Assembly: GCF_029852145.1 (NCBI RefSeq)
Contig: NC_079972.1
Coordinates: forward strand, 1,202,901 to 1,266,900
DNA length: 64,000 nt
Origin: Microplitis mediator
Lineage: Eukaryota > Arthropoda > Insecta > Hymenoptera > Braconidae
Direction: 5' to 3'
A program made the translations under genes and the position numbers. Positions 32,901 to 43,600 of the stretch are shown one piece after another. The notes under the pieces were generated by a model. It was not told the DNA's origin, made no database searches, and was given only the letters and a program-made list of their open reading frames with translations. The stretch's first letter is position 1. Every line of letters begins with the position of its first letter.

Positions 32901-35900
32901 CCCATAATTTTGTGAAATTTTTTCCTATACCATTATAGGAATTACGACCATAAATTATGGGAGCGGTTCCTATAATTATAGGAACGTTTCCCCTAATTAT
33001 AGGAATAGTTCCTATAATTATGGGAATGATACCCATAACACTATAGGAATGATTCCTATAATTATAGGAATGGTTCCTATAATTTATAGGAATACTTTCT
33101 ATAATATTATAGGAACCATTCCCATAATATTATGGGAATGGTTCCTATAATAGTATGGGAACTATTCCCATAATATTATAGGAATGATTCCCATAATGCA
33201 ATTGGAATGGTTCCTATACCATTATGGGAATCATTCCCATAATATTATGGGAATAGTTCCCATACTATTATAGGAACCATTCCTATAATATTATGGGAAT
33301 GGTTCCCATATTATCATGAATAAATTATTTTAAAGAAGTGTGGTAATTACTTCTACAATACACAGAAATATTATTAAACATAAAAACAAAAATTCAAACA
33401 TTGAAAAAAAAAATCGTATTTGGCAAAAAAACATTACAATTTTTAACAAGAATTTTTTTGTCAGCACAAAACATTCAAGAAAATTCAAATTTTGGGAAAT
33501 TTCTACACTATTGTGCAAAAAAAAAATTTTATGACATTATAGGGATGGTTCCCATAACATTATGGGAATAGTTCCCATAATATTATAGGAATACTTCCTA
33601 TACCAATATGGGAACCATTCCCATAATAGTATGGGAATGATTCCCATACCATTATGGGAATGGTTCCCATAATATATGGGAACCATCCCTATAGTAGTAT
33701 AGGTACTATTCCCATACCATTATGGGAACCATTCCCATAATGCATAGCAAAACTTCCCATAATTTTCTTTCCGTGTACACTGTCAAAAATTTTGGTGTAA
33801 AAAAGGACCCCGAGAACTTAACACGGTGTCCTCGGTGTAAATTGACGGTGTGAAATTTTTTCAGTATGAAACGTCAACCCGTGTACTTTTAGCGCAGTGT
33901 GAGGGCTATCATTCACATCATTCGGTGTTATTAGCTCACAACTCATACATTTTCCGATCATATGATCTATAGTTAAAAATGACCTAATAAATTTTTTTTT
34001 AATATGAAAATTAACTAATTCAACACAAATTTCACAAATTATCAACTCACTTTCTTTAATAACACGGCAAAAAATTGTTTGTGACCACAAGATAAGACAA
34101 CATACAGTAACAAAATTCTGCCTTAATATACGGATAACGAAGCATTCGTTAGGATTACAATGTTTTTTTAATCCTAGCAAATTCTTCGTTGGGCCAAGCA
34201 ATGGTTTGTAGCTGTAACTGTTGTGTTCCAATAAAAAAAACTGATTTGTTAAAGTAACAGAATGAATTTGTAGCATTAACAAAAATTTTTGTAATCATAA
34301 GTTAAAATTACTTACGGTAGCAAATGCCAGCTTTAAAATACCACGATATTATTATAATAGACATCATGTGTTCTCACAACAAATCGACTTTTTAATTACG
34401 ACACAAATTCATTTGATACGATAACGAATTGATTTGTTACCATAAGCTAACCATGTTTGCCATTATAACAAAATCTGTCGTTATCCCGTCTTTTGTTATC
34501 AGGACGAAATTCGTTTTTTCCGTCAATTATTGAAAAAAAAATACAATTAAAAATTAAACCAACAAAAAATAATAATGTAAGGTGTTTTCAATCGAAAAAA
34601 TTGCTCATTACAAGTAACATTGTATTCATTTATCAAATGTTAATTAATGAGAAATTAACGATTTATATGTATAAAAAGTTTGCTCTTGATATTTCTGCGA
34701 CCTTTCCCGGGTCAAAAAATTAGATCTGTTTTAAAATAAATGATAAATTCAAATATTTTTTCTTTAATTTAAGCTTATAAATCGTATTCATTTTATATAA
34801 GAATTTAATCTGTTTTTGCCCGTACTATTCCTTATCCAGGCTAATATCAGACTTATTTTCGTATGATATTTAGTCTGTTTTAAATCGCGTTTAGACTAAA
34901 AACAGACTTTTTTATTATAATTATTGGTCTGTGTTCAATTGTTTTTAAGGACAAAAACAGACTTTATTTTCTATAATATTTAGTCTGTGTTCAATTGTTT
35001 TTAAGGACAAATACAGAACTTTTTATAAATATAAATAATAATAATAATCTAGATTTATTAATTTATTTTAATTTTCTTGGTATTTAAAACATGCTAATGC
35101 GCTTCCATAATAAGATGCCACACAGAGAAAATGTTGGCTCGAAACCTACCAATTTTTACAATGCTGTCGACTAAACTTGAAACAGGGAGTAAAGCATCCA
35201 AAAAATTATCGTGCTCTTACAAAAAATGATTATACTGTATCACATTACTTATTACGCCCGAGAAACTTATCGATGAGCTTCAATATCAATTACTTCCATA
35301 TATTATAATAATTTTGATGCAGCATAATAATTTTTTATAAGAGCATAGTAATTTTTTGGATACTTTACTCTCTGTTTCAAGTTTGGTCGACAGCATAATA
35401 AAAATTGGTAGATTTCGAGCTAACATTTTTCTCCGTAGCACAAGAATTTTGATGTTTTCTTATGCCAAAATATTTTCAATTTTATCTAGTAAATAAGAGA
35501 AAATTCTTGACATTTCAAGAGTTGTTTCATCACTTTTACTCAATGATATAAATATTCAATGAAGACAACTAAAAAATTAAGCTGTCAAATTTTCATCAAC
35601 TGCCGACATTTTTAAACAAAAGATAGTAAATAAAACATAATCAATTCTGCAACTTAAAATTTTTTCATAAATATTGCCCATAAATAAAAATTTTATAAGT
35701 CCATGATTTAATCTAGTTTTATCCTTGTAAATTTTCAGAACTAAAATTTTTTAAAGTTCACGAATTAATCTAATTTAGTCTGTTCGTAACGCGTTTGTTT
35801 TTTAAAGTAGCAGGTCGAAAACAGCTTAAAATTTTCATAAAAGATCAAAATCAGACCAAATAGTACAATCAGACTAAAATCAGATCAAATTTTTCGACCC

Positions 35901-37231
35901 GGGTAGGAATTTAATCTGTTTTTGTCCATACTAGTAATTATCTAGGCCAAAATCAGCCTTTTGTTCGTATCCCTGATTAAACAAAATGATTAAAAATGAT
36001 TTCACACGTTAAATGTCCATAAGAGACAGGATTAGAAATGATTTGAAGGATTAAAAAGTATTTGAAATGATTAAAAAACAAATCATTTTAAATACTTTTT
36101 AATCATTTGTTTTAATCAGGGATGATATTTAGTCTGTTTTAAATCGCGTTTAGACTAAAAACAGACTTTTTTATTGTAATTATTGGTCTATGTTCAATTG
36201 TTTTTAAGGATAAAAACAGACTTTATTTACGATAATTTTTGGTCTGTTTTTACTCACTTTAAGATCGAAAACAGGACTTCTTACAAATATAAATAATAAT
36301 TATAACAATAATAATAATCTAAATTTATAAATTTATTTTAATTTTCTTGATATTTGAAAGATGCTAATGCGTTTCCGTAATGAGATGTCACAAAAATTTT
36401 GATGGTTTCTAATGCCTAAATATTTTCGATTTTATCAAGTAAATAAGAAAAATTTCTTGATATTTTAGAAGTTATTTTATTACTTTTATTCAAATAAATA
36501 TTCAGTCAAGAGAACTAAAAAATAAAGCTGTCAAACTTCCATCAACTGCCGACATTTTTAAACAAAAGACACTAAATAAATAGTAAATAAAATATAATCA
36601 ATTCTGTAACTTAATATATTTTTTATAAATATTGCCCATAAATAACAATATTACAAATCCATGATTTCATCTAGTTTTGTCCTTGCAAATTTTCACAACT
36701 AAAATTTTTTAAAGTTCAAGAATTAATCTAGTTTCGTCTGCCCGTAACGCAGTTGTTTTTTAAGACAACAGATCAAAAACCGCTTAATATTTTTATAAAA
36801 GATCAAAAACAGATCAAATAGTCCAATTAGACTAAAATCAAATCAAATTTTTCGGTCCGGCATTATAAGGTATTTTATAGTTTGAAGTTGAGTATTTTTG
36901 TTTGAGATGATATTATTTAAAAATTAATTTTTTATTATATCGCCCAAACGAGAAGTTATTTCGATTATTTTGATTTTCATTGTGTCTATCAAAGTAACAT
37001 TTACACCATTGGTGGTGTGATTGTTTAAATTTACACGGCTGAAATTTTAACACCAGGCGTCATATAACTTTCACACCGACGGCGTTGAAAATTTTCACAC
37101 CATACGGAAGACTATGAATTTTTTACAGTGTACTTATTGTTAAAGCTCACCTCACTGTTTGAACTAGACTTCGACCGATCAGAAAGTATAAACACTTCTG
37201 TTGTATTTCGTTTTGATTCAGAATTTTTCAT
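26809..37231 (-). CDS. Gene A: SLC6-family sodium-coupled amino acid transporter, complete, 9 exons
   Basis: Twelve-helix symporter of the neurotransmitter:sodium symporter family. In my reading it is nearest insect nutrient amino acid transporters (NAAT), which take up neutral or aromatic amino acids at the plasma membrane. Exons (minus strand, in order): 37231-37151, 32824-32545, 29567-29354, 29273-28902, 28826-28460, 28375-28276, 27383-27207, 27128-27034, 26964-26809. All junctions are GT-AG and in frame, giving 613 residues, the usual family length. Signature GLGNVWRFPYTAYSNGGGAF spans about residues 60-79; N63 and R66 match LeuT N27 and R30. TM6 has the unwound SLGVCFG; TM8 region has ISYPEAL, then the GSSVAFCS sodium-site stretch. 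EL2 carries CLPEWGAEC, a likely disulfide. Substrate is not predictable from this. Divergent from gene B, its duplicate. Confidence 0.93.
27034..27128 (-). CDS. Gene A exon 8 (TM12)
   Basis: Begins VAGWILVACG after the split codon; acceptor TTTAAG, donor GTACGT. Reading through the donor would stop three bases on, so the splice is needed for a normal tail. Confidence 0.88.
27207..27383 (-). CDS. Gene A exon 7 (TM11)
   Basis: Begins VDNFLDDVEFM and contains RPFVFWRICW; acceptor TTTCAG, donor GTATAG, exit phase 1. Confidence 0.93.
27434..28250. mobile_element. ACGGAGA-ended MITE in intron 6 of gene A
   Basis: Ends ACACGGAGAGAAAATTTTGG and TTTTTCTCCGTGTA, with GGTAACCATTACCATAAT-type palindromic units inside. 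Gene B intron 6 carries the same element (63407-63640), so it predates the duplication. Confidence 0.7.
28276..28375 (-). CDS. Gene A exon 6 (TM10)
   Basis: Begins GGQYMINLVDYY, ends in ISWIYG; exit phase 1, donor GTAAAG. Confidence 0.95.
28460..28826 (-). CDS. Gene A exon 5 (TM7-TM9)
   Basis: Acceptor TTTAG, donor GTGAGA, exit phase 0. Contains RDCMI at the junction, then SYPEAL and KDQFP. Confidence 0.95.
28902..29273 (-). CDS. Gene A exon 4 (EL2 end, TM4-TM6)
   Basis: Acceptor AATCAG, donor GTAAAA, exit phase 2. Contains YFLRPDW and the TM6 segment FFSLGVCFG. Confidence 0.95.
29354..29567 (-). CDS. Gene A exon 3 (TM3 and start of EL2)
   Basis: Residues 121-192, beginning GIGYGMT. Acceptor TTTAAG, donor GTGAGT, exit phase 2. 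Confidence 0.95.
29625..29960. repeat. Ancestral MITE in intron 2 of gene A
   Basis: Matches, inverted, gene B intron 2 at 61880-62035 (AGAATTNTAAAGTAAAAATT and CTCAAAATGA landmarks). Non-coding. Confidence 0.55.
29975..30460 (+). pseudogene. Non-LTR retrotransposon endonuclease relic
   Basis: An APE-type endonuclease fragment of a non-LTR retrotransposon: LLGDFNTD motif, then PTHRT, then SWIDYCMV. After a frameshift near 30200-30215 comes SSELFLADHDMISFEY, the SDH/ADHD catalytic end of the domain, with a further stretch to about 30455. No reverse transcriptase follows. It lies antisense within intron 2 of gene A and has no counterpart in gene B. Confidence 0.75.
30460..31245. repeat. MITE fragments in intron 2 of gene A
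   Basis: 30460-30610 matches 34080-34240 (CACAAGATAA, TTGGGCCAAGCAATGG), a dispersed repeat whose ORFs are spurious. About 30920-31125 is an inverted repeat of TTTCTTGGGAC and GTCCCAAGAAA units. Confidence 0.55.
31440..31870. repeat. Degenerate CCACCGTGG-type repeat
   Basis: Many decayed CACCGTGG and AACCACCG words, similar in style to the palindromic satellites at 22877 and 46211 but without their terminal sequences. Minus-strand ORFs here are repeat translations. Confidence 0.5.
32066..32140 (+). ncRNA. tRNA-like sequence in intron 2 of gene A
   Basis: GGGTTCGAATCTC (32117-32129) is B-box-like, and ACCGAACCAGCAGACTGAGG upstream is weakly A-box-like. Part of this block (GGAGACACCGAACC) is also present inverted in gene B intron 2 near 52545-52580, so it is old. 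Not a credible cloverleaf. Confidence 0.35.
32545..32824 (-). CDS. Gene A exon 2 (TM1-TM2)
   Basis: Residues 28-121. Acceptor AAACAG, donor GTATAG, exit phase 1. Contains the family signature WRFPYTAYSNGGGAF. Confidence 0.95.
32874..33775. mobile_element. 902-bp TA-flanked MITE, private to gene A intron 1
   Basis: Ends CACGGAAAGAAAATTATGG and the inverted AATTTTCTTTCCGTG, flanked by TA on both sides (32872-32873, 33776-33777). The interior is two inverted blocks of GGAATGGTTCCCATAAT palindromes. The gene B intron reads straight through TTTATATACACTG, an exact empty site with one TA. Known pattern: Tc1/mariner-type target duplication. Confidence 0.85.
33776..34705. repeat. Ancestral intron 1 sequence with MITEs
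   Basis: 33778-33935 (ACTGTCAAAAATTTTGGTGT end, ACGGTGT motifs) matches gene B 51990-52130 inverted. 34050-34530 is a further MITE with ACACGGCAAAAAATTG and GAAATTCGTTTTTTCCGT ends. The minus-strand ORF here is spurious. Confidence 0.55.
34706..35903 (+). mobile_element. CCCGGGTC-ended element, copy 3 (gene A intron 1)
   Basis: Ends CCCGGGTCAAAAAATTAGATC and AAATTTTTCGACCCGGG; colinear with 13517-14670. Absent from gene B intron 1, so it is probably inserted after duplication. Confidence 0.75.
35904..36860 (+). mobile_element. CCCGGGTC-ended element, copy 4, lacking its left end
   Basis: Directly follows copy 3 in the same orientation, starting at the internal GGAATTTAATCTGTTTTTG and ending ATTTTTCGGTCCGG. 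More diverged than copy 3 and shortened internally. The tandem arrangement suggests insertion of one copy into or next to another, or unequal exchange. Confidence 0.65.
35971..36121. mobile_element. 151-bp MITE nested in copy 4
   Basis: CCCTGATTAAACAAAATGATT to AATCATTTGTTTTAATCAGGG. Flanked by AT on each side; copies 2 and 3 of the host read TTCGTATGATATTTAG without it, giving the exact empty site. Confidence 0.8.
37151..37231 (-). CDS. Gene A exon 1
   Basis: 27 codons from ATG (37229-37231), cytoplasmic N-terminus, Ser-rich (SDRSKSSS). Donor GTGAGC; phase 0. The same ATG and donor are conserved in gene B. Confidence 0.88.
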
Positions 37232-38450
37232 TTTTTTTAAATTTGATTGTTAAAAATTTACTGTTCTCTGTAATATATTTAATAAAATATTTAAGCTTAT
37301 AACATTTTCACTAGTAAAAATAAATCTTTATTTTAAATTAGTTAACTAAAACGATTGATTGCTTAAACAGATTAAAAATTAATGATTTTCCGATCTTTTC
37401 ACTTCCAGCGTTGGAAGATAACTGTTGAAACTAGACTAGAGAAATAAACATATCTTCGTCATTTGTTGGAAGTGGGTATTGCACGGTGCCAGACAATTGC
37501 AAGGACAATTCAGTTCTTCAGCGATATTCTGAACATGCACACAATTTTTTAAATTATTGAAATTATACCAACGCACTAGTCACCTCTCCCCACCATTCAC
37601 TTGAATATTTCATTAAAACTTGGATAATTAATTGATACAATACTTAGAAGTTCTCTCATATATTAATTTCTATTTAAAAAAAAAAAAATAAATAATACAC
37701 ACAGTTATTGATCATCTTAAAAGCGATTTAGTTCTATCTAATAGATATTATACCCGCTGTTTTTATGATAAATTGATAAAATTGATAAGTTAAATAATCC
37801 TAATATCAAACAAAATATAATAGGACTCACTTAATCATTTAATAGAATATAACTTATCAAGTTGACATTGAAGATAGGACTAATACTTAATAATGTGGAA
37901 AATAATATACTTGGAAAGCTTAATAGTTTAAGGTAAAATAACACTTATACAAACTTACAAATATTATACTAATAATTTTCATAAACATGTTAAGGATGGA
38001 TGCGTACAGTTTTGAAGTGGGAATAGACAGTGACTAACGCGAGGTAAAGGGAAAGCATTTTAGTCACGTAATAATATGCAATGTACAGCGATACGGTTAA
38101 TATAGACTAACAAACGCATTACATTTTATTATTAGTGTAACTTTGTTGTTTGTTCAGGTGCGCATCATTCTTTGTTTCCGCTAAATTGATCACTTACATC
38201 TCGACTTTTAATCCCATATTTCTTCTTTTAATAATTTTATTTATGCAAGGCTAAAAAATATTAAAATCTGCGGGTATCTTGATAAGATCGATGTATTAAA
38301 GTCAAGCTTTTTTTTTTATAAATCGTTGAAAATTTAACTCAAGTGTAAATAAATAAACAACAAAAATGTACAGCATGCGTTAATATGATTAACGAAAACA
38401 TTTTTAATGATAAATCACGTTCGTGTTGACAATACGACTATTCATTTATA
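37232..38450 (-). promoter_or_regulatory. Upstream arm of gene A, inverted copy of gene B upstream
   Basis: Blocks at about 37400-37640, 37730-37900, 38030-38250 and 38335-38400 match, inverted, 49735-50000, 46900-47014 plus 49569-49620, 45110-45370 and 44990-45050. The strongest conserved block includes CTTCCAGCGTTGGAAG and CAATTGCAAGGACAATTCAG about 200-300 bases upstream of the ATG. It probably contains the promoter; no TATA box is obvious and the start site is not defined. Confidence 0.5.
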
Positions 38451-39190
38451 ATTCAAGGACTAATTGTGTATACTATTAGAGCGGCAATAATCAAACCACC
38501 TGGTTTATCATTAAAAATAATCAAAATTATCAACATGATTCCCATTATTTTTTTACGCGATTTATTAAAATCTGGAATTTTATACGCCAACACATTATAA
38601 AATATATCATAGAATTATTCAATGAGGAGGTATCTAAGTTAGTCACAATTGCTACGAATACATTTAAATATTTAAAGAAAATTTTAAGTTGAGATAAATT
38701 TGCTTTATTGTTATGTTTTTATGATTTATTGATAGTATAATATTTGAATACTATTCTATTTATGATACACATGTAATATCCATATTATTTATCGGTTAAA
38801 AAAAATTTTTAAATCCATAATATTTATTTATATTACTATGTAATACTTCACATAATAGGAATACATTAATAGTTTATAAAATAGGATTCGTCAAAATTAA
38901 TACTAATCGTGTCTAAAAACTAAAAAAAACGGCTCCCACTTAGTTGTATGTTATTTTAACATACGATATTCGTGTAGAAAGAGTTAGACATATTGATGTT
39001 AAAATTACCCTGGCGGATCTGATAAGTTAAAAACGACACGAATAACGATAACTGTCGGCTGATCATGACAATAGCTCGGGTATACAATGAGTAGTACTTC
39101 CCACGTAAAAACAACAGAGGCAATGTCTTTAACGTATGGCTGGATGTAGATTTAACGCTCTTTGTGTGTAACTTAAACGAATCTACACAA
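38451..39190. other. Loop DNA with one MITE
   Basis: About 38885-39060 resembles 45380-45490 (GATTCGTCAAAAT, TTGTATGTTATTTTAA). Otherwise AT-rich with nothing recognised. Confidence 0.4.
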
Positions 39191-40250
39191 TATATATATA
39201 TATATTAGACTGATTCAAAAAAATCGACTAATTTTTTTTTTCTTCATTATATCGAAAATATCGTTGGAAATGACGAAAAAAAAATACTGTGAAAGTTTGA
39301 GCTCTAAATATTAATATTAACAACTGCCGCATCGCAATTCTCTATTTCCCATTTAAATAACATGGGAAAATTTATTTTTTAAGCTTTGAAATTTTGTAGC
39401 TCACGGTGGGACCAATACTTCTGAATGTTCAAGACATATTCTTATGGGAAATTTCACGCTCTACAAAAAAGGTCTCTTATAATTTTTCGATATTTTTATT
39501 TCTTCAAAAGTAATTCGAAGTTAAAATTAGATTGACGATAAATTTTCACATTTTTTAAATTTTTTGACGCAACCATCAACTTTATCCGAAAATTTTAAAG
39601 GACAGTTTTTGTAGAGCATTTTATTTTCTACAACTTATTTTAGAGAAAATTTTCGATATTTCTTATAAGTCGTAAGTTATTCGCAATAAACTGAAAATTT
39701 AATATAATTAATTTTAAGCAACAAAATTTAGATTATTTAAGAAAATTTTCAGTTAATTGCAAATAACATACGACTTATAAGAAATATCGAAAATTTTCTC
39801 TGAGATAAGTTGTAGGAAATAAAATGCTCTACAAAAAATGTCCTCTAAAATTTTCGGATAAAGTCGATGGTTGCGTCAAAAAATTTAAATAATGTAAAGA
39901 TTTATCGTCAATCTAACTGTAACTTCGAATTACTTTTAAAGAAATAAAAATATCGAAAAATTATAAGAGACCTTTTTTGTAGAGCGTGAAATTTCCCATA
40001 AGAATATGTCTTGAACATTCAAAAGTATTGGTCCCACCGTGAGCTACAAAATTCCAAAGTTTAAAAAATAAATTTTCCCATGTTATTTAAACGGGAAATA
40101 GAAAATTGCGACGCGGCTGTTGTTAATATTAATATTAAGAGCTCAAACTTTCACAGTATTTTTTTTTCGTCATTTCCAACAATATTTTCGATATAATGAA
40201 GAAAAAAAAAATTAGTCGATTTTTTTGAATCAGTCTAATATATATATATA
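39191..40250. mobile_element. Near-perfect 1.06-kb palindrome with TA-run ends
   Basis: Left TTAGACTGATTCAAAAAAAT and right ATTTTTTTGAATCAGTCTAA start two arms of about 500 bases that are nearly identical inverts, meeting near 39720. TATATA runs lie at both outer ends. No ORF. Truncated relatives begin TTAGACTGGGCCAAAAAAAT at 40252 and 50531. Confidence 0.85.
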
Positions 40251-40668
40251 TAGACTGGGCCAAAAAAATTGACTATTTTTTTTTTTTCATAGCTATATCG
40301 AAAATATTCTTCAATTGAACAATTTTTTCCAAGCCTAGTGTCACCATCTACTAGATTTACATAGCAAATAAGTTTATATACCTAATAATCTCATATACGA
40401 AGTTTTGTTGATAAATATTTTCGGTGCAATGTTATTGTTACATTATCATGCATGATCATACATTATCATGCATGATCTTCCCTGAGCAGGCATATGATTT
40501 TATAATCTGTGATTCCTCTTGAGCACGTTTGTTCGTATTTAAATATTGGCTGCTTATGAAAAATACGATCAGGCATTCCCATACATGAGTACGCGTTATT
40601 ATGCATGCACTTGCATTCCCATAGCTTATTTATTTGAAAGATGTTGCTGTAAGTCTTAGAAACTAAGG
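40251..40668. repeat. Partial palindrome relative and GATCATGC repeats
   Basis: 40252-40330 is a short piece of the TTAGACTGGGCC relative. 40430-40620 contains CATGCATGATCATAC repeats resembling the block at 43620-44316, so it may be the left part of that CCCGGG element. Confidence 0.45.
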
Positions 40669-42684
40669 TATATTATAACAGGGCTAAGCTGCTACTCTGG
40701 TCGTCCTTTTTAAGGGCGCCACTGGAAGTAATAACGGCCTCCCAGAGCCGGATCTTGGATCATCAGGGTCGTTGTAAATTAATTAATTTGTAAGAGAAGG
40801 AAGAGGAAGGATAATTTATAACTATTAACACTTTATTTAAATAATAATTTTAACCTTTATTTATATGACTTTATAAACCTTTTTTATATCTTGTAACACT
40901 TATAAACCTTATTAACCTTTTTGACCTTATTAAACCTTATAACTACCGTCAACTACCTTTGACGTTTTAAAACTTATTTAAGCCAACTACCTTTGGCATC
41001 ACACACACTCTCACACTGAGTCCCCTGGACTTATTATACACACACACGTGACTCAACTAAACCTTAACTTAATCCTCCACGCGGTCACCAAGACCCTCTA
41101 CGTGGCTAAAACCTTATATTTATTCCCGCGTGGTCCCCTAGACCCTCTACGCGACTTTTACCTTAACAATTAATTCATTCACGCGGTCCCCTGGACCCTC
41201 TACGTGATATAAAACCTTTACAACAATTTCACGCGGTCACCTTGACCCTCAACGTGATTTTAACACTAACAATTTTAATATCACTAACACTATTTTCCCT
41301 TTTAACCCACACATTCTTTTAACAATTTTCCTTTTACCAATATTAAAATACTTCGATTCAATTCACCGTTTAAAATTTCAAATCAATTAATATACAACCA
41401 ATTAACCGTCCTTCATTAACAATACAATTAATTAATTAAAATTTAGTTTAAAGATGTTATTAATAATTAATTAATTTTTAATCCACTGTCTCACTATTAC
41501 TTTTATTTCCATTTTAGTAATTATCTGTAACCACAATAAATTTACGTCAGAAATTCCAATACCACGTTCACCCGATTCTCACTCGATTCTACAAAGTATG
41601 CGTCACTGACTACTTTTGACTTTCCTTGATTCTTTTCTGTTCTGTTCAGACACTTGATTTTCTTTTATTGTTATTAACTTTAATTTATTATTTACTATCA
41701 TTTAATAATGTTAATTATTGATTAATTAAATTTTATCTCAGACTTTTCGCGTCTGTTAACTTTGTCTTATTTACTTATTTAACGGTCTCTTTATAAATTT
41801 AAATTATTTATTTTAATTAATTTACTTAATTTTATTTATTTATTTTAATTAATTACTTTTATTTAACGCGGACTCGACCACGAAATTTCTGGCTTGTGTT
41901 GTCACACAATAGGCCTAGAATTTTCTACGACGCAATAATTCCGGCAATGGCCTGGAATTATGAACGACACCCTGGATCCGGCTGAAGGGCCTGGATCTGG
42001 TTAGACAAACGTCTGGCTTGAATTAATTTTAACAAAATTTACACTAATTAATCTATTACGGGCCTAGACGCGGATTACCCCAACGAACGACTAAGTATTT
42101 ACGTGAATTAGATTAATATTCTGGCTTGGGCCTAGAACAGTTAATTTAATTAATACCTGATGTAATTTCTGATGTTTTCCGGCGGCTTGCTCTCCGTCTG
42201 GTGGTTCGTCTCGTCAGGTTCCTTTGGCTCTCCGTCTCGTTTGTCAAAGTTCCAAATTTACTTGTACTCTACTGCGTTAATTCAGCGTCTCAATCCTCGG
42301 TGGTCTGTCCGGTTGTGTGTAGGTCTTGATGGTTACCCGGCCCTGCCGGTTTTGTCTTTGTACGTCTTGATGGCTACCCGGCCCTGCCGGTTCTGCCTTT
42401 TTACGTCTTGATAGCTTCCCGGCCCTGCCGGTTCTGTTTTCCTCTGCTGCTGTCTTGCGTTTTTAATAATTTTGCTCGAGTATCTTCGGTGGCTATCGGA
42501 AAACCACTCCTCTACTAATTTATGATTGGGCCTAACGTAAGAGTATTTTCAATCAGCGCGCCCGGCGACAAGTCGAAAAACTCATTAAATTGCTCGGTTG
42601 GGGTTGCGGGTAGGGTAAATGACCATCAGCGAAAAATCGCGATTTCGGTCAATAAAATAACTCATTTTTCCCTGTTACAATATA
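40669..42684. mobile_element. 2-kb element with TATATTNTAACAGGG ends, class unknown
   Basis: Left TATATTATAACAGGG and right CCCTGTTACAATATA are 15-bp inverted ends with one mismatch. It contains several CGCGGTCNCCNNGACCCTC units (41080-41250) and about three 50-bp units around ACCCGGCCCTGCCGGTT (42320-42436). No transposase ORF. It could be a non-autonomous DNA element or a solo LTR that has lost its TG. It lies at the centre of the A/B palindrome loop. Confidence 0.5.
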
Positions 42685-43600
42685 ATTAATCGTACTATAC
42701 AAATGATAGAGAGTAATTTATCAATTTTCATTGGTTCTTTTATTTTGAACTTTCATTAAAAACTGTTTTTAACATGTTATTCACTTAATGCATTAAACAA
42801 TTAATATTTATGAATACAAATTGTTTTTTTATTTATTTAACTATTAATATACTTTTTTAACATCACTTAAATTTAATATTTAACGCACTTACATATATTA
42901 TTCATCAATTTTTCTTAACTAATATCAGTGGTCACATATTCTAAATATGTAAGTAAGAATATTCAGTCAAATTAATTTTTTTTACTAGTTAAATAAATTA
43001 TTTATAGACTCAAATGACTTTGGCTGATGATAATGTTAAATATAAATATATTTGCAATATATTAAAATATTAGATTATATATCATCATATTAAACAAAAA
43101 AGTTATTAAATTAAAAAAAAGGGATGGATCGATGGATCGATATGTTTTTTTTTTGGAACGGAAAATTTGATGGGTATTGTTTTGCATCGGTTTAATGTTA
43201 ATCATCAAAATATGTTTTATAATCCAGAACACAAAGCTAGAATAGATCATATCATACCTGTAAGCAAAAGTGAAGAATTGATTGTGGTAACTTTGAACCA
43301 ATTAAAATCAGCATGTCATTTAATATGTGTAGGAAGCTATGTGTGTAAACGACCTAATTTAATGAAAAAAAATTTTTAAATTGAATATTTTAATGCAGTA
43401 TTAATTTATTACATGTAATTGAATGAATAAAGTTTTAATAGTTCTGAAATTATAATTATAATAATAGTTATTGGATAAGTAAATTTTTACAGATTCAATT
43501 AATCTAAATTAAATAAATAATAAAATAAAATGGAAACAATAATTATAATTAATCAAACAGTTTCTATTAACGACTAACTTTCATTTATGAATATGAACGA
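42685..43600. other. AT-rich with one doubtful ORF
   Basis: A plus-strand frame at 43170-43379 ends KSACHLICVGSYVCKRPN, which looks like ordinary protein. It has no upstream exon, no domain I can name, and stops just before a poly-A-like run. Possible remnant of a transposon-encoded protein; unproven. Confidence 0.25.

Noticed and set aside
33818..34282. 154-residue minus-strand ORF in gene A intron 1
   Set aside because: Spans two MITE-like repeats, one of which also occurs at 30460-30610 without the ORF.
41060..42440. Possible ribosomal DNA or coding GC island
   Set aside because: The GC rise comes from two short repeats; no rRNA signature sequences or sustained reading frame.
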